Source of the DNA: Paracoccus benzoatiresistens
Lineage (GTDB): Bacteria > Pseudomonadota > Alphaproteobacteria > Rhodobacterales > Rhodobacteraceae
Assembly (NCBI RefSeq): GCF_026913015.1
Contig: NZ_JAPTYD010000009.1
Coordinates: 1-64,000 of the forward strand
Length of the DNA stretch: 64,000 nt
Direction of reading: 5' to 3'
Shown here: positions 34,205 through 43,921 of the stretch, one piece after another
Layout: each line of letters begins with the position of its first letter
How positions within the stretch are numbered: position 1 is the first letter of the stretch
The notes under the pieces: model-generated
Told to the model about the DNA's origin: nothing
Seen by the model: the letters and a program-made list of their open reading frames with translations, nothing else
Database searches by the model: none
Position numbers and translations under genes: made by a program

Positions 34205-35945
34205 GGTCCGCCGCTATCACGCCTCGGCGGCCGAATCCGTGCGTCCCGTCGGCGGGAGCGAGGCAGCAGCGCTGGCCGGGCGATCCTTGTCGGACTCCAG
34301 TGTCCAGATCTCGGTCCGCAAGAAGGCCCCGGCGCATGTGCCGCAGGACGACGAACGCGCCCGGTTCATGCGGACCGATCCCGTCGATGACGGGCTGTCC
34401 CATGTGAGGCCCGCCGAACCGCAGCCCGCCGGGCCGCAGCCTTCTGCCTCCGGTGACGACCTGGACAAGCAACTGGAGGCGATCCGACGGGAAAACCTGT
34501 CCGAACGGCAGCTGCGCATTGCCCGCCGCATTGCGACCCTGCACCAGATCGAGGTGGGTTCCGACGAGGAAGCGGTCCTGCGCCTGCGCCAGCGCGGCAT
34601 CGACCCGTCGCATCGCGCGGCCCTTGGGCAGATCCTGTCCAGTGAAGGCAGCCGTGCGCAGGCAAGGCCGGCCGCCAACACGCCCGCGGTGATGCCGAAG
34701 AAGCAGACCGCTCCTGCAACTGCCCCGGGGACCGAGGTCGCTCCGCCCCGCCCCGATCTTCCCTCGCGCGAGGTCCTGACCGAGGAAAAGCGCGCGGCCG
34801 AGATCTTCCGCATCCAGCGCGACATCGCGCAGCGCAGGCGGCGTCGGATGGTCCTGCTGTGGCTGCGTCTGGCGGCCTTCGTGGTGCTGCCGACCTTGCT
34901 GGCCGGATGGTATTACTTCCGCGTTGCCACGCCGCTTTATGCGACCGTCTCGCAGTTCCGCATCCAGTCTGCGGAAGGCCAGGGAAGCGCAGGCGCAGGG
35001 GGATTGGGCGGGCTTCTGTCGGGATCGCAGCTTGCGACCAACACGGATTCGGTCGCGGTGCAAAGCTATCTGACATCGCGCGACGCCATGCTGCGGCTGG
35101 ACGCGGACAAGGGCTTCAAGGCGGCCTATCAGGATCCCGCCATCGACCCGGTCAAGCGGCTGCCAGCAGATGCGACGAACGAGGAGACGTTCGAACTGTA
35201 CCAGAACTCGGTCAAGATCGGCTATGATCCGACCGAGGGGATGATCGACATGGAGGTGATTGCCCCCGACCCCCAGCAAAGCCAGGACTTCTCGCTGGCC
35301 CTGATCGCCTATGCCGAGGAGCAGGTGGACCGGATGACCTCGCGCCTGCGCGACGACCAGATGAAGGGCGCGGTCGCCATCTATGAGGATGCGGAGGCCA
35401 AGGTGCTGGCCGCGCAGCGCCGCGTGCAGGAATTGCAGCAGACGCTTGGCGTGCTGGATCCCGTGGCCGAGGGCACCGTGGTAATGAACCAGATCTCGGC
35501 ATTGGAAACGCAGCTCGCGACGAAGCGGCTGGAGCTGGGCCAGTTGCTGTCCAACCCCCAGCCGCTGCAAAGCCGCGTTGCTGCCCTGCGCGGCGACATC
35601 ACCCGGCTGGAGGAGATGATCGCCGAAACGCGGACGCAACTGACCGGGGGCGACGACAACCGGAGTTCGCTGGCGCTGATCTCGGGCGAACTCAGGATCG
35701 CGGAAAGCGATCTCCTGACCCGCCAGGAACTGCTGGCAACGGCGGCTGCCCAGATGGAGGCGGCGCGGATCGAGGCCAACAAGCAGGTCCGTTATCTGTC
35801 GCTGTCCGTGGCCCCGGTTCCGCCGGACGAGGCGACCTATCCCAAGGCGTTCCAGAATACGCTGGTGGCCTTCCTGATCTTTTCGGGTATCTATCTGATG
35901 CTGTCGCTGACAGCCTCGATCCTACGCGAACAGGTATCTACATGA
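34188..35945 (+). CDS. Capsule export inner-membrane protein (KpsE/Wzz-like) with long cytosolic N-terminus
   Basis: A 585-residue protein. Residues 1-220 are charged and partly Pro/Ala-rich, with a helical patch (95-150: ..RENLSERQLRIARRIATLHQIEVGSDEEAVLRLRQRGID..). TM1 is near 222-243 (WLRLAAFVVLPTLLAGWYYF). A periplasmic domain with a long coiled coil (about 370-470) follows, then TM2 near 555-575. This is the polysaccharide co-polymerase architecture that bridges the ABC exporter to the outer-membrane channel. E. coli KpsE is only ~380 residues; the N-terminal extension recurs in Rhodobacterales as far as I recall. Confidence 0.88.
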   Translation: MTTPPKVRRYHASAAESVRPVGGSEAAALAGRSLSDSSVQISVRKKAPAHVPQDDERARFMRTDPVDDGLSHVRPAEPQPAGPQPSASGDDLDKQLEAIRRENLSERQLRIARRIATLHQIEVGSDEEAVLRLRQRGIDPSHRAALGQILSSEGSRAQARPAANTPAVMPKKQTAPATAPGTEVAPPRPDLPSREVLTEEKRAAEIFRIQRDIAQRRRRRMVLLWLRLAAFVVLPTLLAGWYYFRVATPLYATVSQFRIQSAEGQGSAGAGGLGGLLSGSQLATNTDSVAVQSYLTSRDAMLRLDADKGFKAAYQDPAIDPVKRLPADATNEETFELYQNSVKIGYDPTEGMIDMEVIAPDPQQSQDFSLALIAYAEEQVDRMTSRLRDDQMKGAVAIYEDAEAKVLAAQRRVQELQQTLGVLDPVAEGTVVMNQISALETQLATKRLELGQLLSNPQPLQSRVAALRGDITRLEEMIAETRTQLTGGDDNRSSLALISGELRIAESDLLTRQELLATAAAQMEAARIEANKQVRYLSLSVAPVPPDEATYPKAFQNTLVAFLIFSGIYLMLSLTASILREQVST

Positions 35946-36784
35946 CCCAAGCCAAGCATGTCCTCATCCGCGATCTTTCCTGCGGCAACGATCTGCCCCT
36001 GACGGTCATCGCCGGCCCCTGCCAGCTTGAAACGCTGGACCATGCCCTGATGATCGGGGAACGCATGGCCGAGGCCTGCGCCAGGGCCGGGGCGGGCTAT
36101 GTCTTCAAGGCCAGCTATGACAAGGCCAACCGGACCTCGTTGAAGGGCCGCCGCGGGGTGGGGATCGAGGAGGGTTTGCAGATCCTGGCGACGGTCAGGG
36201 ACCGGCTCGGCTGCCCGGTGCTGACCGATGTCCACGACGCCGAACAGGCGGTGCTGGCGGCGCAGGCCGTGGACGTGATCCAGATCCCGGCTTTCCTGTC
36301 GCGCCAGACCGACCTGCTGCTGGCCGCTGGCCGGACGGGGGCGGTGGTCAACATCAAGAAGGGGCAGTTCCTGGCGCCCTGGGACATGCCGAACGTCGCC
36401 GACAAGGTCGCCTCGACGGGCAACGACAATATCCTGCTGACCGAACGCGGGGCCAGCTTTGGCTATAACACCCTGGTGGCCGACATGCGGTCGCTGCCGA
36501 TCATGGCGCGGACGGGCTATCCGGTGATCATGGACGCGACGCATTCGGTGCAGCAGCCCGGCGGGCAGGGCGGATCCTCGGGCGGGCAGCGGGAATTCGC
36601 ACCCGTGATGGCCCGTGCGGCGGTGGCGCTGGGTGTGGCGGGTGTCTTCATCGAAACGCATGAGGATCCGGACTGCGCGCCATCGGACGGGCCGAACATG
36701 ATCCCGCTGGAGCAAATGCCTGCGCTCGTCGAATCGCTGATGGCCTTCGACCGGCTGGCCAAGGCCGATCCGGTGATGGGCTAG
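35942..36784 (+). CDS. kdsA: 3-deoxy-8-phosphooctulonate synthase (Kdo-8-P synthase)
   Basis: Condenses arabinose-5-phosphate with PEP to Kdo-8-phosphate for LPS core and capsule linkers. A 280-residue TIM barrel with IAGPCQLETLDHALMIGERM, KASYDKANRTS, LTDVHDAEQA, NIKKGQFLAPWD and DATHSVQQPGG. It overlaps the KpsE-like stop by 4 nt, so Kdo supply is coupled to capsule export genes, in keeping with poly-Kdo capsule linkers. Confidence 0.95.
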   Translation: MTQAKHVLIRDLSCGNDLPLTVIAGPCQLETLDHALMIGERMAEACARAGAGYVFKASYDKANRTSLKGRRGVGIEEGLQILATVRDRLGCPVLTDVHDAEQAVLAAQAVDVIQIPAFLSRQTDLLLAAGRTGAVVNIKKGQFLAPWDMPNVADKVASTGNDNILLTERGASFGYNTLVADMRSLPIMARTGYPVIMDATHSVQQPGGQGGSSGGQREFAPVMARAAVALGVAGVFIETHEDPDCAPSDGPNMIPLEQMPALVESLMAFDRLAKADPVMG

Positions 36785-37956
36785 GCCGCGCGGCCTGCGG
36801 CATCGGCCGAGGCCCAGGCCCACTGGAAATTGTATCCTCCCAGCCAGCCTGTCACATCGACGCATTCGCCAATGAAATAAAGCCCTGGCACATTGCGGGC
36901 CTGCAAGGTCCGCGCGTCCAGGTCGCGCGTGTCGATGCCGCCCAGGGTCACCTCGGCCGTGCGATAGCCTTCGGTGCCGACGGGTCGGACTTGCCAGCGA
37001 TTGACGCGCGCCCCGATGGCATCAAGCCGGGTGTTCGGCTGGTCGGCGAGCCGCGCCTGCCCAAGCCCCATCTCCTCGCAGATTGCCGCGGCCAGACGGG
37101 CGGGCAGGGCGCGCCCAAGCGCCGAGGCAACGCTGATCCTCCCCGACTGCGCCCGCGCTGCCTTCAGATCCGCCGCGATGTCCCGACCGGGGGCAAGATC
37201 GACCTGCAGCGTCTCGCCCGGCTGCCAGAAGCTGGAGATTTGCAGGATCGCCGGGCCGCTGAGTCCGCGATGCGTGAACAATAGCGCATCCCGGAACCTA
37301 CCGCCGCCGTGGCGAATCTCGGCTTCGACCGGGACACCGGCCAGCGGACGGCACAGCGCCAGTTCCTGTTCGGCAAAGGTCAGCGGAACCAGGCCAGCCC
37401 GCGTGTCGATCAAGCGCAGGCCGAACTGCGTGGCGATATCGTAAGCGAGGCCGGTGGCGCCGATCTTGGGAATCGACTTGCCGCCCGTTGCGACCACGAG
37501 CTGCGCGGCCCGGATCGTACCTGCCAAGGTGTCGACCAGAAAGCCCGTGCCGTCATGCCGGACCTGTTGCGGGGCGGTCTGCATCCGCAACTCGGCGCCT
37601 TCCATCCGGTCCAGCAGCATCCGGGTGATCTGAGTTGCCTTGCCATCGCAGAAAAGCTGCCCTTGCGTCTTTTCATGCCAGCTGATTCCCGCCCGATCGA
37701 CCAGCCGCAGGAAATCGCCCGGACTATATCGGGACAGCGCACTGGCCGCGAATCGCGGATTTTGCGACAGGAACCGGTCCGGCGCCGTAGCGAGATTGGT
37801 GAAATTGCACCGCCCCCCGCCCGATATGCGAATCTTCTCGCCCGGATCCCGGGCATGATCCAGCACCAGGACACGCCGGCCCTGCCGCAACGCGGACCCC
37901 GCGCAGAACAATCCCGCCGCCCCGGCGCCCAGTATCAGAAGATCGACCTGTTCCAT
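36781..37956 (-). CDS. BaiN/HI0933-type NAD(P)/FAD-dependent oxidoreductase
   Basis: A 391-residue flavoprotein with FAD dinucleotide fold LLILGAGAAGLFCAG, the family-specific GEKIRISGGGRCNFTNL, ATGGKSIPKIGATGLAY, and a C-terminal GLYFIGECVDVTGWLGGYNFQWAWASG-like segment (WAWASADA). The substrate is unknown for most members. It converges on kdsA with a shared CTAG. Confidence 0.92.
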   Translation of the reverse strand: MEQVDLLILGAGAAGLFCAGSALRQGRRVLVLDHARDPGEKIRISGGGRCNFTNLATAPDRFLSQNPRFAASALSRYSPGDFLRLVDRAGISWHEKTQGQLFCDGKATQITRMLLDRMEGAELRMQTAPQQVRHDGTGFLVDTLAGTIRAAQLVVATGGKSIPKIGATGLAYDIATQFGLRLIDTRAGLVPLTFAEQELALCRPLAGVPVEAEIRHGGGRFRDALLFTHRGLSGPAILQISSFWQPGETLQVDLAPGRDIAADLKAARAQSGRISVASALGRALPARLAAAICEEMGLGQARLADQPNTRLDAIGARVNRWQVRPVGTEGYRTAEVTLGGIDTRDLDARTLQARNVPGLYFIGECVDVTGWLGGYNFQWAWASADAAGRAA

Positions 37957-38050
37957 TGGGGCCGCATACTGCGTGGTCGCGGAACAGACAAGTTTTGCGA
38001 ATTTTCGGCTTGCACCCCCCCGCCACCTTGGCTATTCACCCTCCCACAGT

Positions 38051-38125
38051 TGGGGCGTGGCCAAGTGGTAAGGCATCGGTTTTTGGTACCGTGTACCGTA
38101 GGTTCGAATCCTACCGCCCCAGCCA
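38051..38125 (+). tRNA. tRNA-Gln(TTG)
   Basis: A full cloverleaf: acceptor TGGGGCG/CGCCCCA, discriminator G, encoded CCA. Anticodon stem CGGT/ACCG closes loop TTTTGGT, giving anticodon TTG (Gln). T-arm GTAGGTTCGAATCCTAC. Confidence 0.97.
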
Positions 38126-38157
38126 ACATCATCTAGACTACTGTTTTTGCTGTCTGT

Positions 38158-39855
38158 TCAGCCTGCAATGATCTCGAATCGCGTGACATCGACCATCCCG
38201 CGGTCGGTGATCTTCAGGGCGGGGATGACGGGCAGGGCCAGGAAGGCCATCTGCAGGAAAGGCTCCTCCAGCGTGACGCCAAGGGTTCTGGCCGCTTCGC
38301 GCAGCAGGATCAGGCGGTCGCGCACGGCTTCGAACGGCTCGAGGCTCATCAGGCCGGCGACGGGCAAGGGCAATTCGGCCAGAATGCGGCCGGCATGAGC
38401 CACCACGAAGCCGCCCTCGATGTCTGACAGGCGGTTCGCAGCCAGGGCCATGTCGTCGTAGTCGGCGCCGACCACGGCGATGTTGTGGTGATCGTGACAT
38501 ACGGTCGAGGCGATGGCGCCACGCCGGATGTCGAAACCTCGCACAAAGCCGGTGGCGATATTGCCGTTCCTGCCGTGACGCTCGATCACCGCGATTCGAG
38601 CGAGGTCGCGCGACGGGTCGGGGCGCTTGTCGCCGTCCTCGGGCGCGATATCCTCGTTCAGGTGAGCGGTGATGATCTTGCCTTCGATGATGCCGATCAC
38701 CGGGGTCTCGCGGCGATTGCCGGGATGGCGGAAATTCCCGGACGTGACCGCAGGCGCCTTGACGGAGTGGCGGCCGATCGGGGGCAGGTCGCCCCGCGCG
38801 GCAAAGGATGCCTCATCGACAACCCGTCCGCCGCACAGCACCAGTTGCGCCCGGCAATGTTCCAGGCTGTCCAGCGCCACGATATCGGCGCGCAGGCCCG
38901 GCGCAATCAACCCGCGATCCTTCAGTCCGAAAGCCTCGGCCGCCGACAGCGAGGCTGCGCGATAAACGGCCAGCACCGGGCTGCCGCGCCGGATCAGTTC
39001 GCGGATCATGTGGTCCAGATGGCCCTGTTCGGCAATGTCCAGCGGGTTTCGGTCATCCGTGCAAAGGCACATGTAGGGCGCCGTCACATCGGTCAGCACC
39101 GGCTGCAAGGCTGCCAGATCCTTGCTGACCGATCCCTCGCGGATCAGCGCGCGCATTCCCTTGCGCAGCTTTTCCAGAGCCTCCTCGGCGGTGGTCGCCT
39201 CGTGTTCCGTGCGGATGCCCGCCGCGACATAGGCCGACAGGTCGCGTCCTGACAGTTGCGGGCAATGGCCGTCGATATGCCCACCCTGGAACAGCCGCAG
39301 CTTGGCCATGACGGCAGGATCGCGATGGATCACGCCGGGATAGTTCATGAACTCGGCCAGCCCGATATTCGACGGATGGCCCATGACGGCGCGCAGATCC
39401 TCGGCCTCGATTCGGGCGCCCGCCGTTTCCATCTCGGTCGAGGGCACGCAGGAGGAAAGCTGCACCCGCAGGTCCATCAGGGTGCGCTCGCTGGCTGCCT
39501 GGAACCAGCGGATGCCGTCTAGGCCGATGACATTGGCGATCTCGTGCGGGTCGCAGATGGCGGTTGTGATGCCGCGCGGCGTGACGCAGCGGTCGAATTC
39601 GAAGGGCGTGACCAAGCTGCTTTCGACATGCAGATGGGTGTCGATGAAGCCCGGCACCAGTGTCAGGCCGGTCACGTCGATGACCTGCCGGGCCTCGTAG
39701 TCCTCGCCCATGCCGACAACGCAGTCGCCGCAGATGGCGACGTCGCCCGCGATCATCGTGCCCGTGATCAGGTCGAAGACCTGTCCGCCGCGCAGGACCA
39801 GATCGGCGGGTTCATCGCCACGTGCTTGCGCAATACGCCGTTCCAGATCGTCCAT
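38158..39855 (-). CDS. ade: Adenine deaminase
   Basis: Converts adenine to hypoxanthine in purine salvage or nitrogen scavenging, cytosol. A 565-residue amidohydrolase-superfamily protein: [19 protein letters not shown] (metal His), [37 protein letters not shown], and C-terminal [15 protein letters not shown] typical of Ade. Length is normal. It stands alone between two tRNA genes; its role may overlap with the pyrimidine-nitrogen genes to the left. Confidence 0.95.
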   Translation of the reverse strand: MDDLERRIAQARGDEPADLVLRGGQVFDLITGTMIAGDVAICGDCVVGMGEDYEARQVIDVTGLTLVPGFIDTHLHVESSLVTPFEFDRCVTPRGITTAICDPHEIANVIGLDGIRWFQAASERTLMDLRVQLSSCVPSTEMETAGARIEAEDLRAVMGHPSNIGLAEFMNYPGVIHRDPAVMAKLRLFQGGHIDGHCPQLSGRDLSAYVAAGIRTEHEATTAEEALEKLRKGMRALIREGSVSKDLAALQPVLTDVTAPYMCLCTDDRNPLDIAEQGHLDHMIRELIRRGSPVLAVYRAASLSAAEAFGLKDRGLIAPGLRADIVALDSLEHCRAQLVLCGGRVVDEASFAARGDLPPIGRHSVKAPAVTSGNFRHPGNRRETPVIGIIEGKIITAHLNEDIAPEDGDKRPDPSRDLARIAVIERHGRNGNIATGFVRGFDIRRGAIASTVCHDHHNIAVVGADYDDMALAANRLSDIEGGFVVAHAGRILAELPLPVAGLMSLEPFEAVRDRLILLREAARTLGVTLEEPFLQMAFLALPVIPALKITDRGMVDVTRFEIIAG

Positions 39856-39920
39856 GGGTCATCCTCCGTTTGCGTCAGAAGACCTGACACAAGGCGCAAC
39901 GTCCAGAGGGTCATGGAGAA

Positions 39921-39997
<77 letters not shown>

Positions 39998-40057
39998 CTG
40001 GGGCCGTGAATAACCGCAGCGGTGCCGGGGTGCAACGGCGAAAACGAAATGCCGACG

Positions 40058-41080
40058 TCAGCCTGCGCAGATCTGTTGCAGGGCCAGCCACTGTTCATCG
40101 GTCAGCAGGGGACGGGAAGGCGGTGCCTTGCGGAATGGATCACCCTCGATCAGCGGCAGCACGGTCTGCCCGGTTGGATCGATCGAGCGGGCATAGGGCT
40201 CGGCCGGGATGCCGCGTTCGGCCAAGGAAGCCAGCAGATCGGCATCCGCGGGTCGGGGCGGAGGCTGCAGCAGCAGTGTATTGCCAAAGCCCGCCATGGC
40301 GTTGCGCGGCAGGTGTCCCAAGGTCATCAGCCGCAGCGAAGCACCCAGGCCGGCATGGCGCATGGCCACCAGTCTCAGATTCGGATCCTCGGCCGCCAGT
40401 CGCGCCGACACCAGATGGGCTGCGGCAGATTCGGGACCGGGCGCGGCGCGCAAAAGATCGCTGCCCACTACATACAGATCCCCCGGCAAGCGCCGCGCGC
40501 CGCCCAAGGGGCCGGGAAGCACGCGGACGACGGCGCCGGGACCCAGCAGTTGCGGCGCCAGATAGTCCAGGACCGCCTGCCCTGAATCGCGCGTGCAGAC
40601 CGCGCCTGCGCTTGTCTCCAGATCGGCCAGGATCGCCATGCCGATGTCGCGCGCCTGCGCCGGCGGTGCGATGCGCGCTGCATGAACGACAAGCGCATTG
40701 GGCAGCCAAAGGACCGCCCCCGCCAAGACAGCCAGAATCGCCAGCACCATCAGCGCGCTGCGCAGCCGCCCGGAATGGGCGCGATGGCTGGCAACGGCAC
40801 CCTGGACGCGAGAGATCGCCTCGATCATCAGCGGATCGTCGATCTCGACGGTTTCGTCCGCCCCTTCGGCACCGGGCGCATAGATGGCCGGCACAGCGCC
40901 AGGGTTAAGCTGCACCACGGCGGGCAGGGACCAATGGGACAAGGGACGGTCATTCTTCGGATCCGACAGGACCAGCGTGGCCTCGCCGACCGACACGATG
41001 ACCTCGCGCAATGGCGCATCAGGGGTCGCGCGCCACGACCCCTGGGCTTCGAGCCGTTGAAATTTCGTAAGCGCGGTCAT
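40058..41080 (-). CDS. Conserved hypothetical single-pass membrane protein
   Basis: A 340-residue protein. A cytosolic N-terminal domain (~105 residues) has a PH-like beta pattern (REVIVSVGEATLVLSDPKNDRPLSHWSLPAVVQLN) and is followed by one TM (about 106-126, ALMVLAILAVLAGAVLWLP). The C-terminal region is extracytoplasmic and ends ..LLTDEQWLALQQICAG. The C-terminal part has a weak M48-like flavour (AAHLVSARLAAEDP) but no HExxH. I cannot assign a function. Confidence 0.7.
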   Translation of the reverse strand: MTALTKFQRLEAQGSWRATPDAPLREVIVSVGEATLVLSDPKNDRPLSHWSLPAVVQLNPGAVPAIYAPGAEGADETVEIDDPLMIEAISRVQGAVASHRAHSGRLRSALMVLAILAVLAGAVLWLPNALVVHAARIAPPAQARDIGMAILADLETSAGAVCTRDSGQAVLDYLAPQLLGPGAVVRVLPGPLGGARRLPGDLYVVGSDLLRAAPGPESAAAHLVSARLAAEDPNLRLVAMRHAGLGASLRLMTLGHLPRNAMAGFGNTLLLQPPPRPADADLLASLAERGIPAEPYARSIDPTGQTVLPLIEGDPFRKAPPSRPLLTDEQWLALQQICAG

Positions 41081-41152
41081 CGGGTCCGGTCTGCCATTGT
41101 CAAGCCGACCATAGCGCGCGCCAATGGCAGGTCAATTGCGCCACTGAATGGG

Positions 41153-42061
41153 TCAGGCCATCCCCTCGGGCACCCTCATCCCCTTGTCGCGCGCCAGCAC
41201 CCGCATCCGGTCCTGCAGCTTCTCGAAGGCCCGGACCTCGATCTGGCGAATCCGTTCGCGGGACACGTCATAGCGCGCTGACAGATCCTCCAGCGTCAGC
41301 GGGTCGTCGCGCAGGCGGCGTTCGATCAGGATGTCCTTTTCCCGGTCGTTCAGCACGTCCATCGCCTGCATCAGCATCTGCCGGCGGGTGTCCAGTTCCT
41401 CGGATTCGGCGAATGCCTCGGCCTGGTTGGCGTCCTCGTCCTCGAGCCAGTCCTGCCATTGCGAGGTCGATTCGCCTTCGCCCGAGCCGACCGTCGCGTT
41501 CAGCGATGCGTCGCCGCCCGACAGGCGGCGGTTCATCTCGATCACCTCCTGCTCGGTCACGTTCAGGTCGTTGGCGATCTGGGCGACGTTTTCGGGGCGC
41601 AGGTCGCCTTCTTCAAGCGCGCCGATCTTGGACTTGGCCTTGCGCAGGTTGAAGAACAGCTTCTTCTGCGCGCTGGTCGTGCCCATCTTCACCAGCGACC
41701 AGGACCGCAGGATGTATTCCTGGATCGAGGCCCGTATCCACCACATCGCATAGGTGGCAAGGCGAAAGCCCTTTTCCGGGTCGAAGCGCTTCACGGCCTG
41801 CATCAGGCCCACGTTCGCCTCGGAAATCACCTCGGCCTGCGGCAGGCCATAGCCGCGATAGCCCATGGCGATCTTTGCGGCCAACCTCAGGTGCGAGGTG
41901 ACCAGCTTGTGTGCGGCCTCGCTGTCCTGGTGGTCGGCCCAGGCCTTGGCCAGCATGTATTCCTCTTCCGGCTCCAGCAAGGGGAACTTGCGGATCTCTT
42001 GCAGATAGCGGTTCAAGCCCTGTTCGGGGCTGGGGGCGGGAAGGTTTCCGTAATTCGCCAT
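41153..42061 (-). CDS. rpoH: Heat-shock sigma factor RpoH (sigma-32)
   Basis: A 302-residue sigma-70 family factor. It starts MANYGNLPAPSPEQGLNRY, typical of alphaproteobacterial RpoH. It has region 2 (..AVKRFDPEKGFRLATYAMWWIRASIQEYILRSW), the RpoH box (QKKLFFNLRKAKSKIG) and region 4 HTH (LTLEDLSARYDVSRERIRQIEVRAFEKLQ). An earlier ATG 6 codons upstream is possible. Rhodobacterales often have two RpoH paralogues (RpoHI/HII); sequence alone does not tell me which this is. Confidence 0.94.
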   Translation of the reverse strand: MANYGNLPAPSPEQGLNRYLQEIRKFPLLEPEEEYMLAKAWADHQDSEAAHKLVTSHLRLAAKIAMGYRGYGLPQAEVISEANVGLMQAVKRFDPEKGFRLATYAMWWIRASIQEYILRSWSLVKMGTTSAQKKLFFNLRKAKSKIGALEEGDLRPENVAQIANDLNVTEQEVIEMNRRLSGGDASLNATVGSGEGESTSQWQDWLEDEDANQAEAFAESEELDTRRQMLMQAMDVLNDREKDILIERRLRDDPLTLEDLSARYDVSRERIRQIEVRAFEKLQDRMRVLARDKGMRVPEGMA

Positions 42062-42194
42062 GATGCTGGCCTTTCGCATATGTCCGGGGAACGCGACCTG
42101 CGCGCGCAAGGTTCCGGCAACCCCGACCGGGGCTTTTGGTGATATTCTGTTCAGAAATCGTGAACGCGACAGGCGTGACGCCTTCACGATGCCG

Positions 42195-43217
42195 TCATGT
42201 GGCGGCCCGCAAAGCATCCAGCAGCGCCTGCATGTCGGCAGGCAGCGGGCTGTCGAACGAGAGCGGCTGGCCCGTCACCGGATGGTCAAAGCCCAGATGC
42301 GCCGCGTGGAGCGCCTGACGGGGGAACGCCGCGACCAGTTCCGCCGCAGCCCCAAGCGCCTTGGCTGACGCACGCCGCGCGCCGCCATAGACCTGATCGC
42401 CGATCAGCCCCAAGCCCGCGTGGGCCATGTGGACGCGGATCTGATGAGTCCGCCCAGTTTCCAGCCGGCATTCGACCAGCATGGCGACAGGGGGCCTGCC
42501 AAGGCGTTCCAGCATCCGTGCCCGCGTGACCGCATGGCGGCCCTTGTCGAAATAGACCGCCTGCCGCTGCCGGTCCGTCGCATGGCGCGACAGCCGAGAG
42601 GTGATCTTCAGCACCGCCCCATCCTCGAAGCTGACGCCGGGGGTGCCGCGAAGGCGCGGGTCGGCGCCGTCGATCAGCCCATGCGCCAGCGCCAGATAGC
42701 GGCGCTGCGCGCTGTGCGCCTCGAACTGCGCCGCAAGGCCGTGATGGGCGCGGTCGGACTTGGCGACGACCAGCAGGCCGGACGTGTCCTTGTCGATCCG
42801 ATGCACGATGCCGGGGCGCTTCTCGCCACCGATGCCCGACAGCGTGTCGCCGCAATGGGCCAGAAGCGCATTGACCAGCGTGCCATTGGGCGAGCCGGGG
42901 GCAGGGTGGACGACCATTCCGGCGGGCTTGTCTATGACGATCAGATCCTCGTCCTCATGGGCGATGACCAGCGGAATGGCCTCGGGCCGGGTCTCGACCG
43001 CCTCGGGCTCGGGGATGGCGATGTGGTAATCCTGCCCCTCGGCCACGCGGGCCTTGCCGTCGCGGACCACGCCGTCGGGGCCGCTGACCGCGCCATCGGC
43101 GATCAGCCGCGCCAGGCGCGAACGCGACAGGGCAGCCGCCTCTGGCACGGCAAGGGCAAGCGCCTTATCAAGCCGCTCGGGCGGATTGGCCGGAATGGTG
43201 ACAACAAGGTTCGACAT
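42195..43217 (-). CDS. rluD: RluA/RluD-family 23S rRNA pseudouridine synthase
   Basis: Isomerises specific uridines of 23S rRNA. A 340-residue protein with N-terminal S4-like domain (ERLDKALALAVPEAAALSRSRLARLIADGAV), IVIDKPAGMVVHPAPG, the catalytic Asp in GIVHRIDKDTSGLLVVAKSD, and ETGRTHQIRVHMAHAG. RluD is the best guess; RluC is possible. Its ATG overlaps the divergent DUF6476 ATG in the palindrome CATG. Confidence 0.9.
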   Translation of the reverse strand: MSNLVVTIPANPPERLDKALALAVPEAAALSRSRLARLIADGAVSGPDGVVRDGKARVAEGQDYHIAIPEPEAVETRPEAIPLVIAHEDEDLIVIDKPAGMVVHPAPGSPNGTLVNALLAHCGDTLSGIGGEKRPGIVHRIDKDTSGLLVVAKSDRAHHGLAAQFEAHSAQRRYLALAHGLIDGADPRLRGTPGVSFEDGAVLKITSRLSRHATDRQRQAVYFDKGRHAVTRARMLERLGRPPVAMLVECRLETGRTHQIRVHMAHAGLGLIGDQVYGGARRASAKALGAAAELVAAFPRQALHAAHLGFDHPVTGQPLSFDSPLPADMQALLDALRAAT

Positions 43218-43521
43218 GGACAAGGATGATAGCGACTGGAAAACGGCGGCGAAAGCGGTGCCGGAACTGCGGCTGCTTCGCTGGCTGGTGACGGGGCTGG
43301 CGCTTGTGATGGGCCTTGGCATGATCGCCATCGTCGCGCTGCTGTGGATGCGATTGGGACAGCCGGTGCTGCCCGGCCTGCCCGAGGCGATCACGCTGCC
43401 CGAGGGTGCCCGGCCCGAGGCCGTGACCTTTGCCCGCGACTGGATCGTCGTCGTGACCGATGCGGGCGAGGTGCTGCTGTACGACCGTTCGGGCGGGCTG
43501 CGGGACCGGCTTCAGCCCTGA
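43216..43521 (+). CDS. DUF6476-like small membrane protein
   Basis: A 101-residue protein with one TM (about 23-47, LRWLVTGLALVMGLGMIAIVALLWMR) followed by a short beta-rich extracytoplasmic tail (..[28 protein letters not shown]). A start at 43216 is backed by AAGG 8 nt upstream. Rhodobacterales genomes carry such a protein next to the pseudouridine synthase. Function unknown. Its 3' end overlaps ubiK by 10 bp tail to tail. Confidence 0.8.
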   Translation: MDKDDSDWKTAAKAVPELRLLRWLVTGLALVMGLGMIAIVALLWMRLGQPVLPGLPEAITLPEGARPEAVTFARDWIVVVTDAGEVLLYDRSGGLRDRLQP

Positions 43522-43760
43522 CGGCCCGCCTGCATGGCGTCCAGCCGGGCCTTCAACTCGGCATTTTCGGTCCGGGCCTTGATGGCCATCTCGCGCACGG
43601 CCTCGAACTCCTCGCGGGTCACGAAGTCGCGATCAGCCAGCCAGCGGTCGATCCAGCCCTTCATGGCGGTTTCCGCCTCGGACTTGGCGCCGTGTGCCAC
43701 GCCCATGGCGTTGGTCATCAGCTTCGAGATATCGTCAAAGAACTTGTTTTGCGTGGTCAT
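43512..43760 (-). CDS. ubiK: UbiK-family ubiquinone biosynthesis accessory factor
   Basis: An 82-residue protein with a membrane-fusogenic-type amphipathic N-terminus ([20 protein letters not shown]) and a C-terminal coiled coil ([26 protein letters not shown]), the YqiC/BMFP/UbiK layout. UbiK aids the Ubi complex in aerobic ubiquinone synthesis by homology. It is divergent from lgt. Confidence 0.88.
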   Translation of the reverse strand: MTTQNKFFDDISKLMTNAMGVAHGAKSEAETAMKGWIDRWLADRDFVTREEFEAVREMAIKARTENAELKARLDAMQAGRQG

Positions 43761-43921
43761 TTGGCCTTTGCCCCCGATACGTGCTCGGCGTCCTATATGG
43801 GCCGCGCGGCGTCCGGGTTCAATGTCGGGAATGCTGCGGCTGCATCATGGCGGCCCGGGATCCTCATGTTGACACCGCGCCGCCGCTGACTAGCGTGCGC
43901 CGCGCAACGCCCCGAGGCCCC

